From Acidimicrobiales bacterium (lineage in GTDB: Bacteria; Actinomycetota; Acidimicrobiia; Acidimicrobiales; SHLQ01), in NCBI GenBank assembly GCA_020629635.1, contig JAHDCX010000006.1:28012-92011 (forward strand): a DNA stretch of 64,000 nucleotides, read 5' to 3'. Shown in pieces: positions 17,097 to 25,355 of the stretch (position 1 is the stretch's first letter; each line of letters opens with the position of its first letter). The position numbers and the translations under genes were made by a program. Under the pieces are notes generated by a model, which worked only from the letters and a program-made list of their open reading frames with translations, made no database searches and was not told where the DNA came from.

Positions 17097-17146
17097 CCCC
17101 GACCACCCGCAATGCCGATACGGTCGGCACCGTCGGGTGGTCGGGG
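17097..17146 (+). promoter_or_regulatory. Nested inverted repeat upstream of ftsZ
   Basis: CCCCGACCACCCG (17097-17109) is repeated inverted at 17134-17146 without mismatch, and inside it TGCCG (17113-17117) faces CGGCA (17125-17129). The inner loop holds TACGGT (17119-17124), which resembles the -10 hexamers used elsewhere in the window. It may be an operator around an ftsZ promoter or, if transcribed, a hairpin in the leader. Confidence 0.55.
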
Positions 17147-17154
17147 ATGAGGGT

Positions 17155-17173
17155 GGCTCCACTGCGTGGAGCC
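17155..17173 (+). promoter_or_regulatory. Second hairpin in the ftsZ leader
   Basis: GGCTCCA (17155-17161) faces TGGAGCC (17167-17173) around a five-base loop, 34 bases before the ftsZ ATG and upstream of its GGAGGA ribosome site. No T run follows, so it is not a simple terminator. Confidence 0.5.
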
Positions 17174-17207
17174 GTACGCGAAGATCGGGACCGGAGGAAC
17201 CAGCCCC

Positions 17208-18401
17208 ATGAACGGAATACCGCAGAACTACCTCGCCTTGATCAAGGTCGTCGGGGTGGGCGGCGGCGGCGTGAACGCCGTCAACCGGATGATCGATGCC
17301 GGACTCAAAGGCGTCGAGTTCGTCGCCGTCAACACTGATGCGCAGGCGCTGCTCATGAGCGATGCGGACATCAAGCTCGACATCGGCCGTGAGCTCACCC
17401 GCGGGCTCGGAGCCGGCTCGGACCCCGAGGTCGGACGTCAGGCCGCGGAGGATCACCGCGAAGAGATTCGCTCCGCACTCGAAGGCTCGGACATGGTGTT
17501 CATCACCGCCGGCAAGGGCGGCGGCACCGGAACCGGTGCCGCACCGGTCATCGCCGAGGTTGCCCGCGAATGCGGTGCACTGACGATCGGCGTCGTCACG
17601 AGGCCATTCGGCTTCGAGGGTCGCCGACGTGCCGTCCAGGCCGAGCAGGGCATTCAACGGCTGAAGGACAACGTTGACACCCAGATCGTCATCCCCAACG
17701 ATCGATTGCTGACCGTCTCGAACGAGAACACGAGTGTCCTCAATGCATTCAAGATGGCCGACGAGATCCTCCTGCAGGGAGTGCAGGGAATCACCGATCT
17801 CATCACGACTCCTGGCTTGATCAACACCGACTTCGCGGACGTGAAGATGATCATGTCCAACGCCGGATCCGCCCTCATGGGCATCGGCTACGCATCGGGA
17901 GAAGGGCGGGCACTGGCCGCCGCCCGCGCCGCCATCAGCTCGCCGTTGCTCGAGGCCTCGATCGAGGGCGCACGCGGCATCCTGCTCAACATCTCGGGTG
18001 GCTCTGATCTGGGGCTCTTCGAGGTCAATGAAGCCGCCGAGGTCATCCACGGCGTGGCCCATCCGGACGCCAACATCATCTTCGGCGCGGTGATCGACGA
18101 CGAGATGGGAGACGACGTTCGTGTCACCGTGATCGCGGCAGGATTTGAGCGTTGGGAGAACTCGACGTCAACGGCGGCGACTACTCCGGCCACTGCGTCG
18201 ACGCCGTCGGAGAGCACGTCGGTGTCGGCGGCTTCGGAGACGTCGACAACCCCGTCCACCGTCGCGGAGTCTGCGGACACCTTTTCTATTGCGCGCGACG
18301 ATGACGATCTCGAGATCGCGGACGTCTTCGCCGACCCGGTGGACGCCGATGGTGACGGCGACGATGACGACGACTTCGACGTCCCGTCCTTTCTTCGCTG
18401 A
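17208..18401 (+). CDS. ftsZ: Cell division GTPase FtsZ
   Basis: The tubulin-like GTPase that forms the Z ring. The 397-residue protein has [16 protein letters not shown] (about residues 13-28), the tubulin signature [10 protein letters not shown] near residues 104-113, [10 protein letters not shown] and the [14 protein letters not shown] stretch. A long acidic, serine/threonine-rich linker (from about residue 322) ends in FDVPSFLR, the conserved C-terminal peptide that SepF binds; no ftsA is present nearby. The start ATG at 17208 has GGAGGA nine bases upstream. The 255-base gap before it contains two hairpins and probably its own promoter. Confidence 0.97.
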   Translation: MNGIPQNYLALIKVVGVGGGGVNAVNRMIDAGLKGVEFVAVNTDAQALLMSDADIKLDIGRELTRGLGAGSDPEVGRQAAEDHREEIRSALEGSDMVFITAGKGGGTGTGAAPVIAEVARECGALTIGVVTRPFGFEGRRRAVQAEQGIQRLKDNVDTQIVIPNDRLLTVSNENTSVLNAFKMADEILLQGVQGITDLITTPGLINTDFADVKMIMSNAGSALMGIGYASGEGRALAAARAAISSPLLEASIEGARGILLNISGGSDLGLFEVNEAAEVIHGVAHPDANIIFGAVIDDEMGDDVRVTVIAAGFERWENSTSTAATTPATASTPSESTSVSAASETSTTPSTVAESADTFSIARDDDDLEIADVFADPVDADGDGDDDDDFDVPSFLR

Positions 18402-18431
18402 CCGACCCCGGTCGAGTCGAGCGGATCGTCG

Positions 18432-19115
18432 ATGATTCGCCATTCGATCGCGCGCCAGGACGGATCGCGGGTGGAGATCTGCGTGACCGAGGTTCACGAC
18501 GGCGACTTTCACATCGACGCCGACCCGGTCGAACTCGGCGCCCGCCGTTCGGCGGTTCTCCCCGGGTCGTGGCACGTTGTGCGTCAGGTCCACGGCAACA
18601 ACGTGGCGGACGCCGACGACAAGGCGACGTGGCTCGATGGCGGCGCGCCACAGGCAGACGCGATCTTCACCCGACAGACCGGAACCGTGATCGCGGTTCA
18701 GGGCGCGGATTGCGCGCCGGTGGCGATGCTCGGGACCAACGGCACGATCGGTCTGGCTCACGCCGGCTGGAAAGGGCTCCGAGACGGCGTGCTCGACGCC
18801 TTGGCCGACCGGGTCGGCCCCGTCGAACAGGCGATCCTCGGCCCCGCAATCGAGCCGGGGTGCTACGCGTTCTCCGAACCCGACCTGGAGGCGCTGGTCG
18901 AGGTCCTGGGAGATCGAGCCCGTGGGGTGACCGCGGCCGGAACGCCGGCATTGGATTTGCCCGGAGCGATCACTGCACGGCTCGAGGCCCTTGGTGTGGT
19001 TGCGGTCGAACGTCTCGGCGGCTGTACCGCCTGCTCCCCGAACTGGTTCAGCCATCGGGCGCGGCGCGATGGAGCACGCCACGCCATGGCGGCGCGTCTC
19101 GTGGCGGCCACATGA
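18432..19115 (+). CDS. pgeF: Polyphenol oxidase/laccase-domain protein (YfiH, PgeF-like)
   Basis: A 227-residue copper/zinc-binding YfiH-family protein with VRQVHGNNV, GADCAPVAM, LAHAGWKGL, GPAIEPGCYAF and CTACSPNWFSHRARRDG, which supply the metal-binding His and Cys residues. Family members act on purine nucleosides or edit peptidoglycan precursors (PgeF); its place straight after ftsZ supports a cell wall proofreading role. The ATG at 18432 follows ftsZ by 30 bases, and the yggS start overlaps its stop. Confidence 0.88.
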   Translation: MIRHSIARQDGSRVEICVTEVHDGDFHIDADPVELGARRSAVLPGSWHVVRQVHGNNVADADDKATWLDGGAPQADAIFTRQTGTVIAVQGADCAPVAMLGTNGTIGLAHAGWKGLRDGVLDALADRVGPVEQAILGPAIEPGCYAFSEPDLEALVEVLGDRARGVTAAGTPALDLPGAITARLEALGVVAVERLGGCTACSPNWFSHRARRDGARHAMAARLVAAT

Positions 19116-19771
19116 TCGACGTCGAACTCGTGGCCGACCGGGTCAGCGCCATTCGCGAGGAGATCGTGCGATACGGACGGCCGGACTGTCGGTTGGTCGC
19201 CGTGACCAAGGGCTTTGGACCGGATGTCATCACGCTGGCGCGTGCACTCGGGCTCGATGATGTCGGGGAGAGCTACGCCCAGGAGATCGATCACAAGCGG
19301 CGGGCCATCGGCGACGCACGCCTGCACTTCATCGGGCGCATCCAGCGCAACAAGGTTCGAAAGATCGCCGACGCCGTCGATCTCTGGCACTCGGTCGATC
19401 GCATCGAGATCGTCGACGAGATCGCCAAACGATCACCGGGAGCGCCGATCCTGCTCCAAGTTCAGCCGTCGGGCGATGAAACAAAGGCGGGCTTCGTTGC
19501 CGAGGAGATCGAGTCGGTACTCGCATACGCCGTCGACGCCGAACTCGATGTCCGGGGCCTGATGACGATGGGTGTGCACGGCGACGAGGCCGCCACCCGC
19601 CAGACGTTCGACCGCGTGACGGCGCTCGCGGATCGGCTCGACCTCGCCGAGCGGTCGATGGGTATGAGCGGCGACCGGCTGGCCGCCCTTGGCGCGGGCT
19701 CGACGATGTTGCGGGTGGGCTCGGCGCTGTTCGGCCCACGCCCTGAGCGACCCGTGGTTCCACCGATCTGA
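19112..19771 (+). CDS. yggS: PLP homeostasis protein (YggS/YlmE family)
   Basis: A 219-residue single-domain PLP-binding barrel. The PLP lysine is in LVAVTKGF (about residues 28-35), followed by DVGESYAQEID, HFIGRIQRNK and, near the end, GLMTMGVHG and GAGSTMLRVGSALFG. The family buffers pyridoxal phosphate and has no known catalysis. It overlaps pgeF by four bases and precedes sepF, the usual Gram-positive order. Confidence 0.92.
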   Translation: MIDVELVADRVSAIREEIVRYGRPDCRLVAVTKGFGPDVITLARALGLDDVGESYAQEIDHKRRAIGDARLHFIGRIQRNKVRKIADAVDLWHSVDRIEIVDEIAKRSPGAPILLQVQPSGDETKAGFVAEEIESVLAYAVDAELDVRGLMTMGVHGDEAATRQTFDRVTALADRLDLAERSMGMSGDRLAALGAGSTMLRVGSALFGPRPERPVVPPI

Positions 19772-19781
19772 CCACACCGAG

Positions 19782-19787
19782 TACTCT
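19782..19787 (+). promoter_or_regulatory. Candidate -10 element of sepF
   Basis: TACTCT lies in the 36-base gap between yggS and sepF, 20 bases ahead of the sepF ATG and before its AGGAGG ribosome site. It would give an internal promoter; no clear -35 is seen. Confidence 0.3.
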
Positions 19788-19807
19788 GTGTGGCGCAGGA
19801 GGAGCGA

Positions 19808-20479
19808 ATGTCCAGCTTCTACAAAAAGGCAGTCGTCTGGCTCGGCCTCAACGAGGAGTACCCCGAGGACGACCATCGCGAGCTGCCGCACCGCGAACCC
19901 TCGCGTCGCGCGCCGCAGGAACGTCGCGGTCCTGAGGTGCGAGAGCGGCCCGTTGGTCCGTCGCCGGCCCCAGTCCGGTCGGGTGCCGCCGTTCAGACGC
20001 CTCGGCCGGCCGCTGACCGCGGGTCGAGCGAAGTCCGCGCCGTTCCGATGTCTGGTGCCCCGACACAAAGCGAGGTGGACGCCGTGTCCGAACCCCGAGT
20101 CTCCCGCCCGTCGAACCGCCCAGCAGGCGCGCTGCCGGAAGGGGCTGTCCGAGCCATCCCGATGGAGGACCCGCCGGAGGCCTCGGCGATCGGAACCGTT
20201 CGACCGGTCGCGGGCCCGACGACACGGCGCCCAAATGTCGTGATCCCAAAGTCGTTCAACGACGCGCAAGAGGTCGGCGATCTTTTCAAGGACGCCCAGC
20301 CCGTCATCGTCAATCTCGAGAACGCCGAGCGTGATCTCGCTCGGCGGCTCATCGATTTCGCATCCGGGCTCTGTTACGGGCTCGGTGGTCAGATGGAGAA
20401 GGTGGCAAAGGACGTCTACCTTCTGACTCCGACGGACGTGTCGGTGTCCGAAGAGGACCGACGGCAGTACACGTCGTGA
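19808..20479 (+). CDS. sepF: SepF, membrane anchor of FtsZ
   Basis: A 223-residue SepF: an N-terminal amphipathic membrane-targeting helix (MSSFYKKAVVWLGL), a long disordered Arg/Pro-rich linker (residues 20-135) and the C-terminal SepF core NVVIPKSFNDAQEVGDLFKD...VIVNLENAERDLARRLIDF...KDVYLLTP. It binds the FtsZ C-terminal peptide and tethers it to the membrane, replacing FtsA. Start ATG 19808 has AGGAGG seven bases before it. The ylmG gene often placed next is missing; divIVA follows directly. Confidence 0.93.
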   Translation: MSSFYKKAVVWLGLNEEYPEDDHRELPHREPSRRAPQERRGPEVRERPVGPSPAPVRSGAAVQTPRPAADRGSSEVRAVPMSGAPTQSEVDAVSEPRVSRPSNRPAGALPEGAVRAIPMEDPPEASAIGTVRPVAGPTTRRPNVVIPKSFNDAQEVGDLFKDAQPVIVNLENAERDLARRLIDFASGLCYGLGGQMEKVAKDVYLLTPTDVSVSEEDRRQYTS

Positions 20480-20519
20480 TTGTCGTCCTGGCACTCCGGC
20501 AATTCCAGAGAGGTGAACG

Positions 20520-21947
20520 GTGGATCTGATTCGTGAGCTGAAGGACGTGCGCTTCGACCTGAATCTGCGCGGCTACGACTGCGATTCGGTGGACGCATTC
20601 CTGGCCAAGGTTCGTGGCGAGGTGGCCGATGTTCTGGCGACCAAGGAGTCTGCGGATCGGCGGGTTCAGGCGCTGGAAGAACAACTCGCGTCAGGCGAGT
20701 CGGACACCGAAGGCACCCTCCGACGCACCTTGGTCCTCGCCCAGCGGCTCGCGGACGAGACGGTCGCGGACGCCCGCAAGACAGCGAGCGAACTGGTGGA
20801 CTCGGCAACGAGCGAGGCGAATGCCGCCCGTCAGAGCGCCGAAACCGAAGCCGAACAAGCCCGAAAGACGGCATCAGACGAGGCCGATGCCCTCCGCGAA
20901 GCGGCTCGTTCCGAGCTCGAGCAGGCGCATCTCTCGGCGACGGCCTCTGCCGAGGAGAGTGCCGCAGAGGCGGCCCGAATTCGCAGCGTCGCCAACGATG
21001 AGGCAGAGCGGCTGCTCGGCGAGACCGAACGAGCAGGCTCCGCCCGGATCAGCGAGATCGAGGAGGCTGCGCAGGCTGAGGCGGCGGCGATGCGCGAGCC
21101 GATTCGCGCCGAGGTCACCGAACTGGAACGCATGCGGGAGGACCTCCTGACCGACATCGAGGTGCTCGAGCGGCATCTGGTCGAACAACGATCGCGAGTC
21201 CGGACGGCGATCGACGCGCTGCGGACGGGAATGTCTGGATCGATCGATGATCTCGAACGTCTCGCTCAAGACGACGAGACGTTCAGCCCGGCGCCGAGGC
21301 CGGCGCTGTCGGGTGCGTCGGCAGCGTCGGTGGACATGGCGCCCGACATCGAGATCACGGAGTCTGTCCGAAACGCAGTCGGCGAGGGACCACGTGTCGA
21401 ATCGATCGCTGCCTCTGATGCAGTGCGGACACGAATCGACGAGCCATCGTCGTCCGCGACCGACACCGACGACACCGACGAGTCGACCGGGCGACCCGCC
21501 CATGCGACCAACGAGAGCCTCGATGACTTCGAGGATTCGACCCCACCAGCACATGCGAGTGCCGATGGCCCTCCGACGGAACGGATGCCGATCATCACCA
21601 ATCTCGATTCTGGACCAGAGATCGTCGACGCCGAGCCGACGGCCGAACCGGAGACGGTCTTGGACCTCAACGGCGCGTCGGGAGGCGCCTTGTTCGTCAC
21701 CGAAGTGGGCGAACCCGCAACTGTGGCCGCAGAACCGCCCAACTCGCCGGCGACGGCGTTCGCTGATGTCGACATCGACGATGCCAATGTCGTCGATGAC
21801 AATGTCGTCGATGACAATGTCGTCGATGACAGTGTCGTCGATGGCCGTGTGTCTGCCACCGAGGAGACCGCGGTAGACGCCGGATTCGTGTCGGCTTTCA
21901 CCGAGGCGATCGACGGACTGCCGGTCAGCACAGACGGCGCTTCCTGA
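20520..21947 (+). CDS. DivIVA/Wag31-like polar coiled-coil protein
   Basis: A 475-residue protein that opens with the DivIVA lipid-binding motif ([22 protein letters not shown], about residues 7-28), then a long alanine/glutamate-rich coiled coil to about residue 240 and a highly acidic disordered tail. DivIVA proteins sense membrane curvature and organise poles and septa. The tail holds 15-base DNA repeats coding VVDDN units. The GTG start at 20520 follows GAGAGGTGA. It lies 40 bases after sepF. The tail is much longer than in most homologues. Confidence 0.85.
   Translation: MDLIRELKDVRFDLNLRGYDCDSVDAFLAKVRGEVADVLATKESADRRVQALEEQLASGESDTEGTLRRTLVLAQRLADETVADARKTASELVDSATSEANAARQSAETEAEQARKTASDEADALREAARSELEQAHLSATASAEESAAEAARIRSVANDEAERLLGETERAGSARISEIEEAAQAEAAAMREPIRAEVTELERMREDLLTDIEVLERHLVEQRSRVRTAIDALRTGMSGSIDDLERLAQDDETFSPAPRPALSGASAASVDMAPDIEITESVRNAVGEGPRVESIAASDAVRTRIDEPSSSATDTDDTDESTGRPAHATNESLDDFEDSTPPAHASADGPPTERMPIITNLDSGPEIVDAEPTAEPETVLDLNGASGGALFVTEVGEPATVAAEPPNSPATAFADVDIDDANVVDDNVVDDNVVDDSVVDGRVSATEETAVDAGFVSAFTEAIDGLPVSTDGAS
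21771..21845 (+). repeat. 15-bp tandem repeat in divIVA
   Basis: AATGTCGTCGATGAC occurs three times without change at 21786-21830 and once altered at 21831-21845; a diverged unit precedes at 21771-21785. It codes the VVDDN repeats of the acidic tail and is a likely site of length variation. Confidence 0.85.
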
Positions 21948-21979
21948 CGTCCGTCCGTCCGATCTGGCCTCACAGGCCG

Positions 21980-21985
21980 TAGAAT
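21980..21985 (+). promoter_or_regulatory. Candidate -10 element of the DksA/TraR gene
   Basis: TAGAAT, one base from TATAAT, lies 29 bases before the ATG at 22015. A small hairpin GGCCT-CAC-AGGCC (21966-21978) sits immediately upstream. Confidence 0.4.
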
Positions 21986-22014
21986 CTGCCGCTCGACACG
22001 GGAAGGTGGAGCCA

Positions 22015-22644
22015 ATGGCGAAGAAGTCCGCGACCAAGGCCACCGCAAAGGCTGGCAAGAAGAGCACGTCGACGGCGAAGAAGGCCGCCCCGAAGAAGGC
22101 GGCCAAGAAGGCTGCAGCCAAGAAGGCACCGGCCAAGAAGGCCGCAGCCAAGAAGGCACCGGCCAAGAAGGCTCCCGCGAAGAAGGCGATCAGCGGAGTC
22201 GAACGGGCCGACGATGCTCGCCGCGCTGAAGCGGATCGCCTGAGCGAATGGAGGAAGGTCTCGTCGAAGGCCTTCAACAAGACATTCCTCAAGTCGCAAA
22301 AAGAAGAACTGCTCCGCGAGCGAGAGAAGTACACCCGATCGGCCGTCTCGTATCGGGAAGAAGCTGATGCGCTGATGCGAGATCGGGAGCCCGGCGACGT
22401 CCAGTTCGACGAGGAGTCCGGCGAAGGGGACACCCTCGCCGTCGAGCGCGAGCGTGATCTGGCGCTCAGCGCCCAGGCCCAACAGGCGGTCGACGAGATC
22501 GACGCGGCGCTGCAACGCCTCGAAGATGGCGTCTACGGCGTGTGTGTCGAGTCGGGCCTTCCGATTCCGGCAGAGCGCCTCGAAGCGATCCCGTGGGCGG
22601 CGCAGCGGGTCGAGTTCAAGGTCGGCGGCCTCGGTCGCCGGTGA
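22015..22644 (+). CDS. DksA/TraR-family protein with histone H1-like lysine-rich tail
   Basis: A 209-residue protein in two parts. Residues 2-62 are Lys/Ala/Pro repeats ([10 protein letters not shown] type) like the tails of histone H1 and actinobacterial HU. The rest is a DksA/TraR-type coiled coil followed by [22 protein letters not shown], where a C4 zinc finger is expected; only one cysteine remains, so the finger is degenerate and probably does not bind zinc. A role in RNA polymerase or nucleoid binding is inferred. The ATG at 22015 follows GGAAGG; a GTG at 22006 is less likely. Confidence 0.82.
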   Translation: MAKKSATKATAKAGKKSTSTAKKAAPKKAAKKAAAKKAPAKKAAAKKAPAKKAPAKKAISGVERADDARRAEADRLSEWRKVSSKAFNKTFLKSQKEELLREREKYTRSAVSYREEADALMRDREPGDVQFDEESGEGDTLAVERERDLALSAQAQQAVDEIDAALQRLEDGVYGVCVESGLPIPAERLEAIPWAAQRVEFKVGGLGRR

Positions 22645-22654
22645 GGTAGTGCCG

Positions 22655-23185
22655 GTGACGACGTCGCCGTCTGGCGAGATCACGACGTCTGCGGTCGACG
22701 TCGAGTCAGCCCCGCTGACCCGGCGCGAGGTCGCCGCTCGGCGGTGGCAGCTCGCAACCATCGCGGTGGTCGTCATCGTCATCGATCAGCTCACCAAATC
22801 CTGGGCGTTGGATCGCTTGGCCGACGAGTCGATCGAGGGGCCGTGGGGTTCCTCGTTGCGACTGGTGTTCAACCGAGGTTCGGCCTTCTCGCTCGGCAGC
22901 GGATTCGGCCCCCTGTTCGGGGTGCTCGCATTGGTCATCGGTCTTGGGCTGTTCTTCGTCGTGCGCTCGGTTCGAGAGCGCTCCGTCGTGTTCGGCCTCG
23001 GCCTGGTTCAGGGCGGAGCGATCGGGAACGTCATTGATCGCGCGTTCCGAGACGGCGACGGATTTCTCGGCGGAGCGGTCATCGACTTCCTCGAGATGGG
23101 CGACTGGTGGCCGGTGTTCAACATTGCCGATGTCGCCATTGTCGTTGGCGGGATCATCGTGGTGTTGTTCGGGTCTCGTGCGTGA
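22655..23185 (+). CDS. lspA: Lipoprotein signal peptidase LspA
   Basis: LspA removes the signal peptide from lipidated prolipoproteins. This 176-residue protein has four membrane segments and the aspartyl protease motifs GNVIDR and FNIADVAIVVG, which hold the two catalytic Asp residues, plus LVFNRGSAFS. The start is uncertain: the GTG at 22655 is eight bases after GAGG, while a GTG at 22649 is too close. It overlaps rluD by eight bases, a common pairing. Confidence 0.92.
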   Translation: MTTSPSGEITTSAVDVESAPLTRREVAARRWQLATIAVVVIVIDQLTKSWALDRLADESIEGPWGSSLRLVFNRGSAFSLGSGFGPLFGVLALVIGLGLFFVVRSVRERSVVFGLGLVQGGAIGNVIDRAFRDGDGFLGGAVIDFLEMGDWWPVFNIADVAIVVGGIIVVLFGSRA

Positions 23186-24107
23186 GTCCGTCCCGTCGGC
23201 GCTTGACGGTGAGCGCATCGATCGAGTGATCGCCATGCTCACCGGGGCGTCTCGGTCGGCGGTGGCGGCGCAGATCGACGCAGGCCTCATTCGTGTCGAC
23301 GACACGACCGTGCAGTCGCGCTCACAACGGGTGTCGGAAGGCCAAGTCGTGGATTGCCCTGACCCCGACGTCGCCGAACAGGGTGGGCTCGCCCCGGAGC
23401 CCGACGTCGATGTCGAGGTGATTCACGCCGATACGGATGTCATCGTGGTCGACAAGGCTGCAGGGCAAGTGGTCCATCCGGGCTCGGGAAACGAGACCGG
23501 CACCATCGTGCAGGGACTTCTGGCCCGGTTTCCGGAGATTGCCGGGATCGGGGAGCCGCAAAGGCCCGGGATCGTGCACCGCCTCGACAAAGGAACGACC
23601 GGCGTCTTTGTCGTCGCACGGTCGTCGCGGGCGTATGCGGGGCTGTCGGCGCAGCTCCGAAACCGGTCGGCGGGACGTCGGTACCTCACCTGGGCGTGGG
23701 GACGGCCAGAGAACGACACAGGGCTGATCGATGCGCCGATCGCGCGAGCGATTCGAGACCCGACTCGCATGTCGGTACGTGACGACGGCAAGCCGGCCCG
23801 GACTCGGTATGTCGTCGAAGCCCGGTGGCGCGACCGTGGTGTGGTGCGTCTGGGCTGTCGGCTCGAGACCGGCCGGACCCATCAGATTCGAGTGCATCTC
23901 GACGCGATTCGTCTCCCGGTTGTCGGCGACCCGAGGTATGGCCAGGGCCGCGACCCGCTCGGGCTCGATCGGCCGGCGCTCCACGCGGTCGAATTGACCT
24001 TCACCCACCCCGCGGACGATCGACCACGGACGTTCGAGTCGCCGTTGCCGTCCGACCTTCGAGCCATGGATGAAGAACTCGGGCCACCGGACGTGCCGAT
24101 GCTGTGA
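23178..24107 (+). CDS. rluD: 23S rRNA pseudouridine synthase, RluD family
   Basis: A 309-residue RluA/RluD-type pseudouridine synthase: N-terminal S4 RNA-binding domain (DGERIDRVIAMLTGASRSAVAAQI), then the catalytic domain with GIVHRLDKGTTGVFVVA (catalytic Asp near residue 136) and GRTHQIRVHL. It probably modifies helix 69 of 23S rRNA, although RluC-type specificity cannot be excluded. The GTG at 23178 overlaps the lspA end. Confidence 0.9.
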   Translation: MRESVPSALDGERIDRVIAMLTGASRSAVAAQIDAGLIRVDDTTVQSRSQRVSEGQVVDCPDPDVAEQGGLAPEPDVDVEVIHADTDVIVVDKAAGQVVHPGSGNETGTIVQGLLARFPEIAGIGEPQRPGIVHRLDKGTTGVFVVARSSRAYAGLSAQLRNRSAGRRYLTWAWGRPENDTGLIDAPIARAIRDPTRMSVRDDGKPARTRYVVEARWRDRGVVRLGCRLETGRTHQIRVHLDAIRLPVVGDPRYGQGRDPLGLDRPALHAVELTFTHPADDRPRTFESPLPSDLRAMDEELGPPDVPML

Positions 24108-24113
24108 CACCAT

Positions 24114-25226
24114 GTGGTCGTGCCGACGGCATCGAGCCTCCCAGTACCCACACTCCCAGACCATTCCCGGTCGAACGCGGCGATCATTCCGGCCGTCAGT
24201 TTCGGAGTGGCGAGCGAGGTTCTGCCAGAGCACGTCGTCCGGGCCGATCGAGTCGTCGTGCTCGTGCTCGATTCGCTCGGTTGGGAGCAGCTGGAGGCGC
24301 GCCGGCACCTGGCCCCCACGTTGTCCAGCCTCCCGGGCGGCCCCGTGACGACGGTGGCGCCCTCGACGACCGCCGCTGCACTCACCTCGATCTCGACGGG
24401 GGTGCCACCCGGGGAACACGGAATCGTCGGGTACCGGTTTCGCGTCGATGGAGCCGTTCTGAACGCGCTGCGGTGGACCGTGAGCGGAACCGATCACCGC
24501 GACACCTTCGATCCCGCGCTCGCTCAGCTCGCCACGCCGTTCGGAGGCACCGACTGGGAGGTGGTGGGGGATCGCCAGTACCGCGGCTCGGCCTTCACCG
24601 AGGCGTATCTGGGCGACGCTGCTTACCATCCGGTCTGGCACCCGTCCTCGATGATCGTGGAGGTGCGCCGGCGAATCGACGCGGGGGCGAAGCGGATCTA
24701 TGCGTACTACGACGGCATCGATCATGTTGCGCACGTGTACGGGATGGAGACGGGCCATGTTGATGCCGAGTACGGCTTTGCGGACTGGTTTGTCCACCAG
24801 TTGATCGACTCACTCCCGGCGGGAACGGCGCTCGTGGTCACCGGCGACCACGGTCAGATCGATGCCCCCACCATTCAGCCCGTCTCGGGAGAGGTACTCG
24901 GCTTCGCCGACGGACGCTCTGGTGAGGCGCGATTTCGGTGGTTGCACGCCAAGCGAGGCGCCGCAGAGGATCTCCACGCTGCGGCACAGGACCAGCACGG
25001 TCATCACGCGTGGATCTGGTCGCTCGACGAGATCATCGATTCGAACCTGTTTGGACCGGTCGTGTCCGATGAGGCTCGACGGCGGTTGGGCGACGTGGCC
25101 TTGGTGCCCTTCGAACCCTTCGGGTTCGACGACCCGAATGAGCCACACCTCGATCGTCTGGTTGGACGGCACGGTTCGATGACGTCGGCCGAGATGCTCG
25201 TTCCCGTTCTGTACGCCGTCGTGTGA
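24114..25226 (+). CDS. Alkaline phosphatase-superfamily phosphodiesterase/nucleotide pyrophosphatase
   Basis: A 370-residue member of the type I phosphodiesterase/nucleotide pyrophosphatase family. Metal and catalytic residues are in VVLVLDSLGWEQL (Asp), TVAPSTTAAALTSISTG (nucleophile Thr), YYDGIDHVAHVYG and VVTGDHGQI. No signal peptide or membrane anchor is seen, so it looks cytoplasmic. Substrate unknown. It starts six bases after rluD, with a GTG at 24114 or 24120, and is probably read from the same mRNA. Confidence 0.82.
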   Translation: MVVPTASSLPVPTLPDHSRSNAAIIPAVSFGVASEVLPEHVVRADRVVVLVLDSLGWEQLEARRHLAPTLSSLPGGPVTTVAPSTTAAALTSISTGVPPGEHGIVGYRFRVDGAVLNALRWTVSGTDHRDTFDPALAQLATPFGGTDWEVVGDRQYRGSAFTEAYLGDAAYHPVWHPSSMIVEVRRRIDAGAKRIYAYYDGIDHVAHVYGMETGHVDAEYGFADWFVHQLIDSLPAGTALVVTGDHGQIDAPTIQPVSGEVLGFADGRSGEARFRWLHAKRGAAEDLHAAAQDQHGHHAWIWSLDEIIDSNLFGPVVSDEARRRLGDVALVPFEPFGFDDPNEPHLDRLVGRHGSMTSAEMLVPVLYAVV

Positions 25227-25355
25227 TCTGACGTCACCGAGCCTGGCTCGGCCCGCGTGGGTCGATGTCACCGTCGTGCGATAGAACTGAATCACAGTGC
25301 GGTCATTTGCGACCCGAATACGCGAACCACGCTGAGGAGACACTGCCGAGGAGTC

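Noticed and set aside
17119..17124. TACGGT before ftsZ as a certain promoter
   Set aside because: It fits the hexamer pattern but no -35 or TSS support exists; kept only as part of the dyad description.
25237..25251. CCGAGCC-T-GGCTCGG hairpin after the phosphodiesterase gene as a terminator
   Set aside because: The stem is short with almost no loop and lacks a T run; mentioned only under dnaE.
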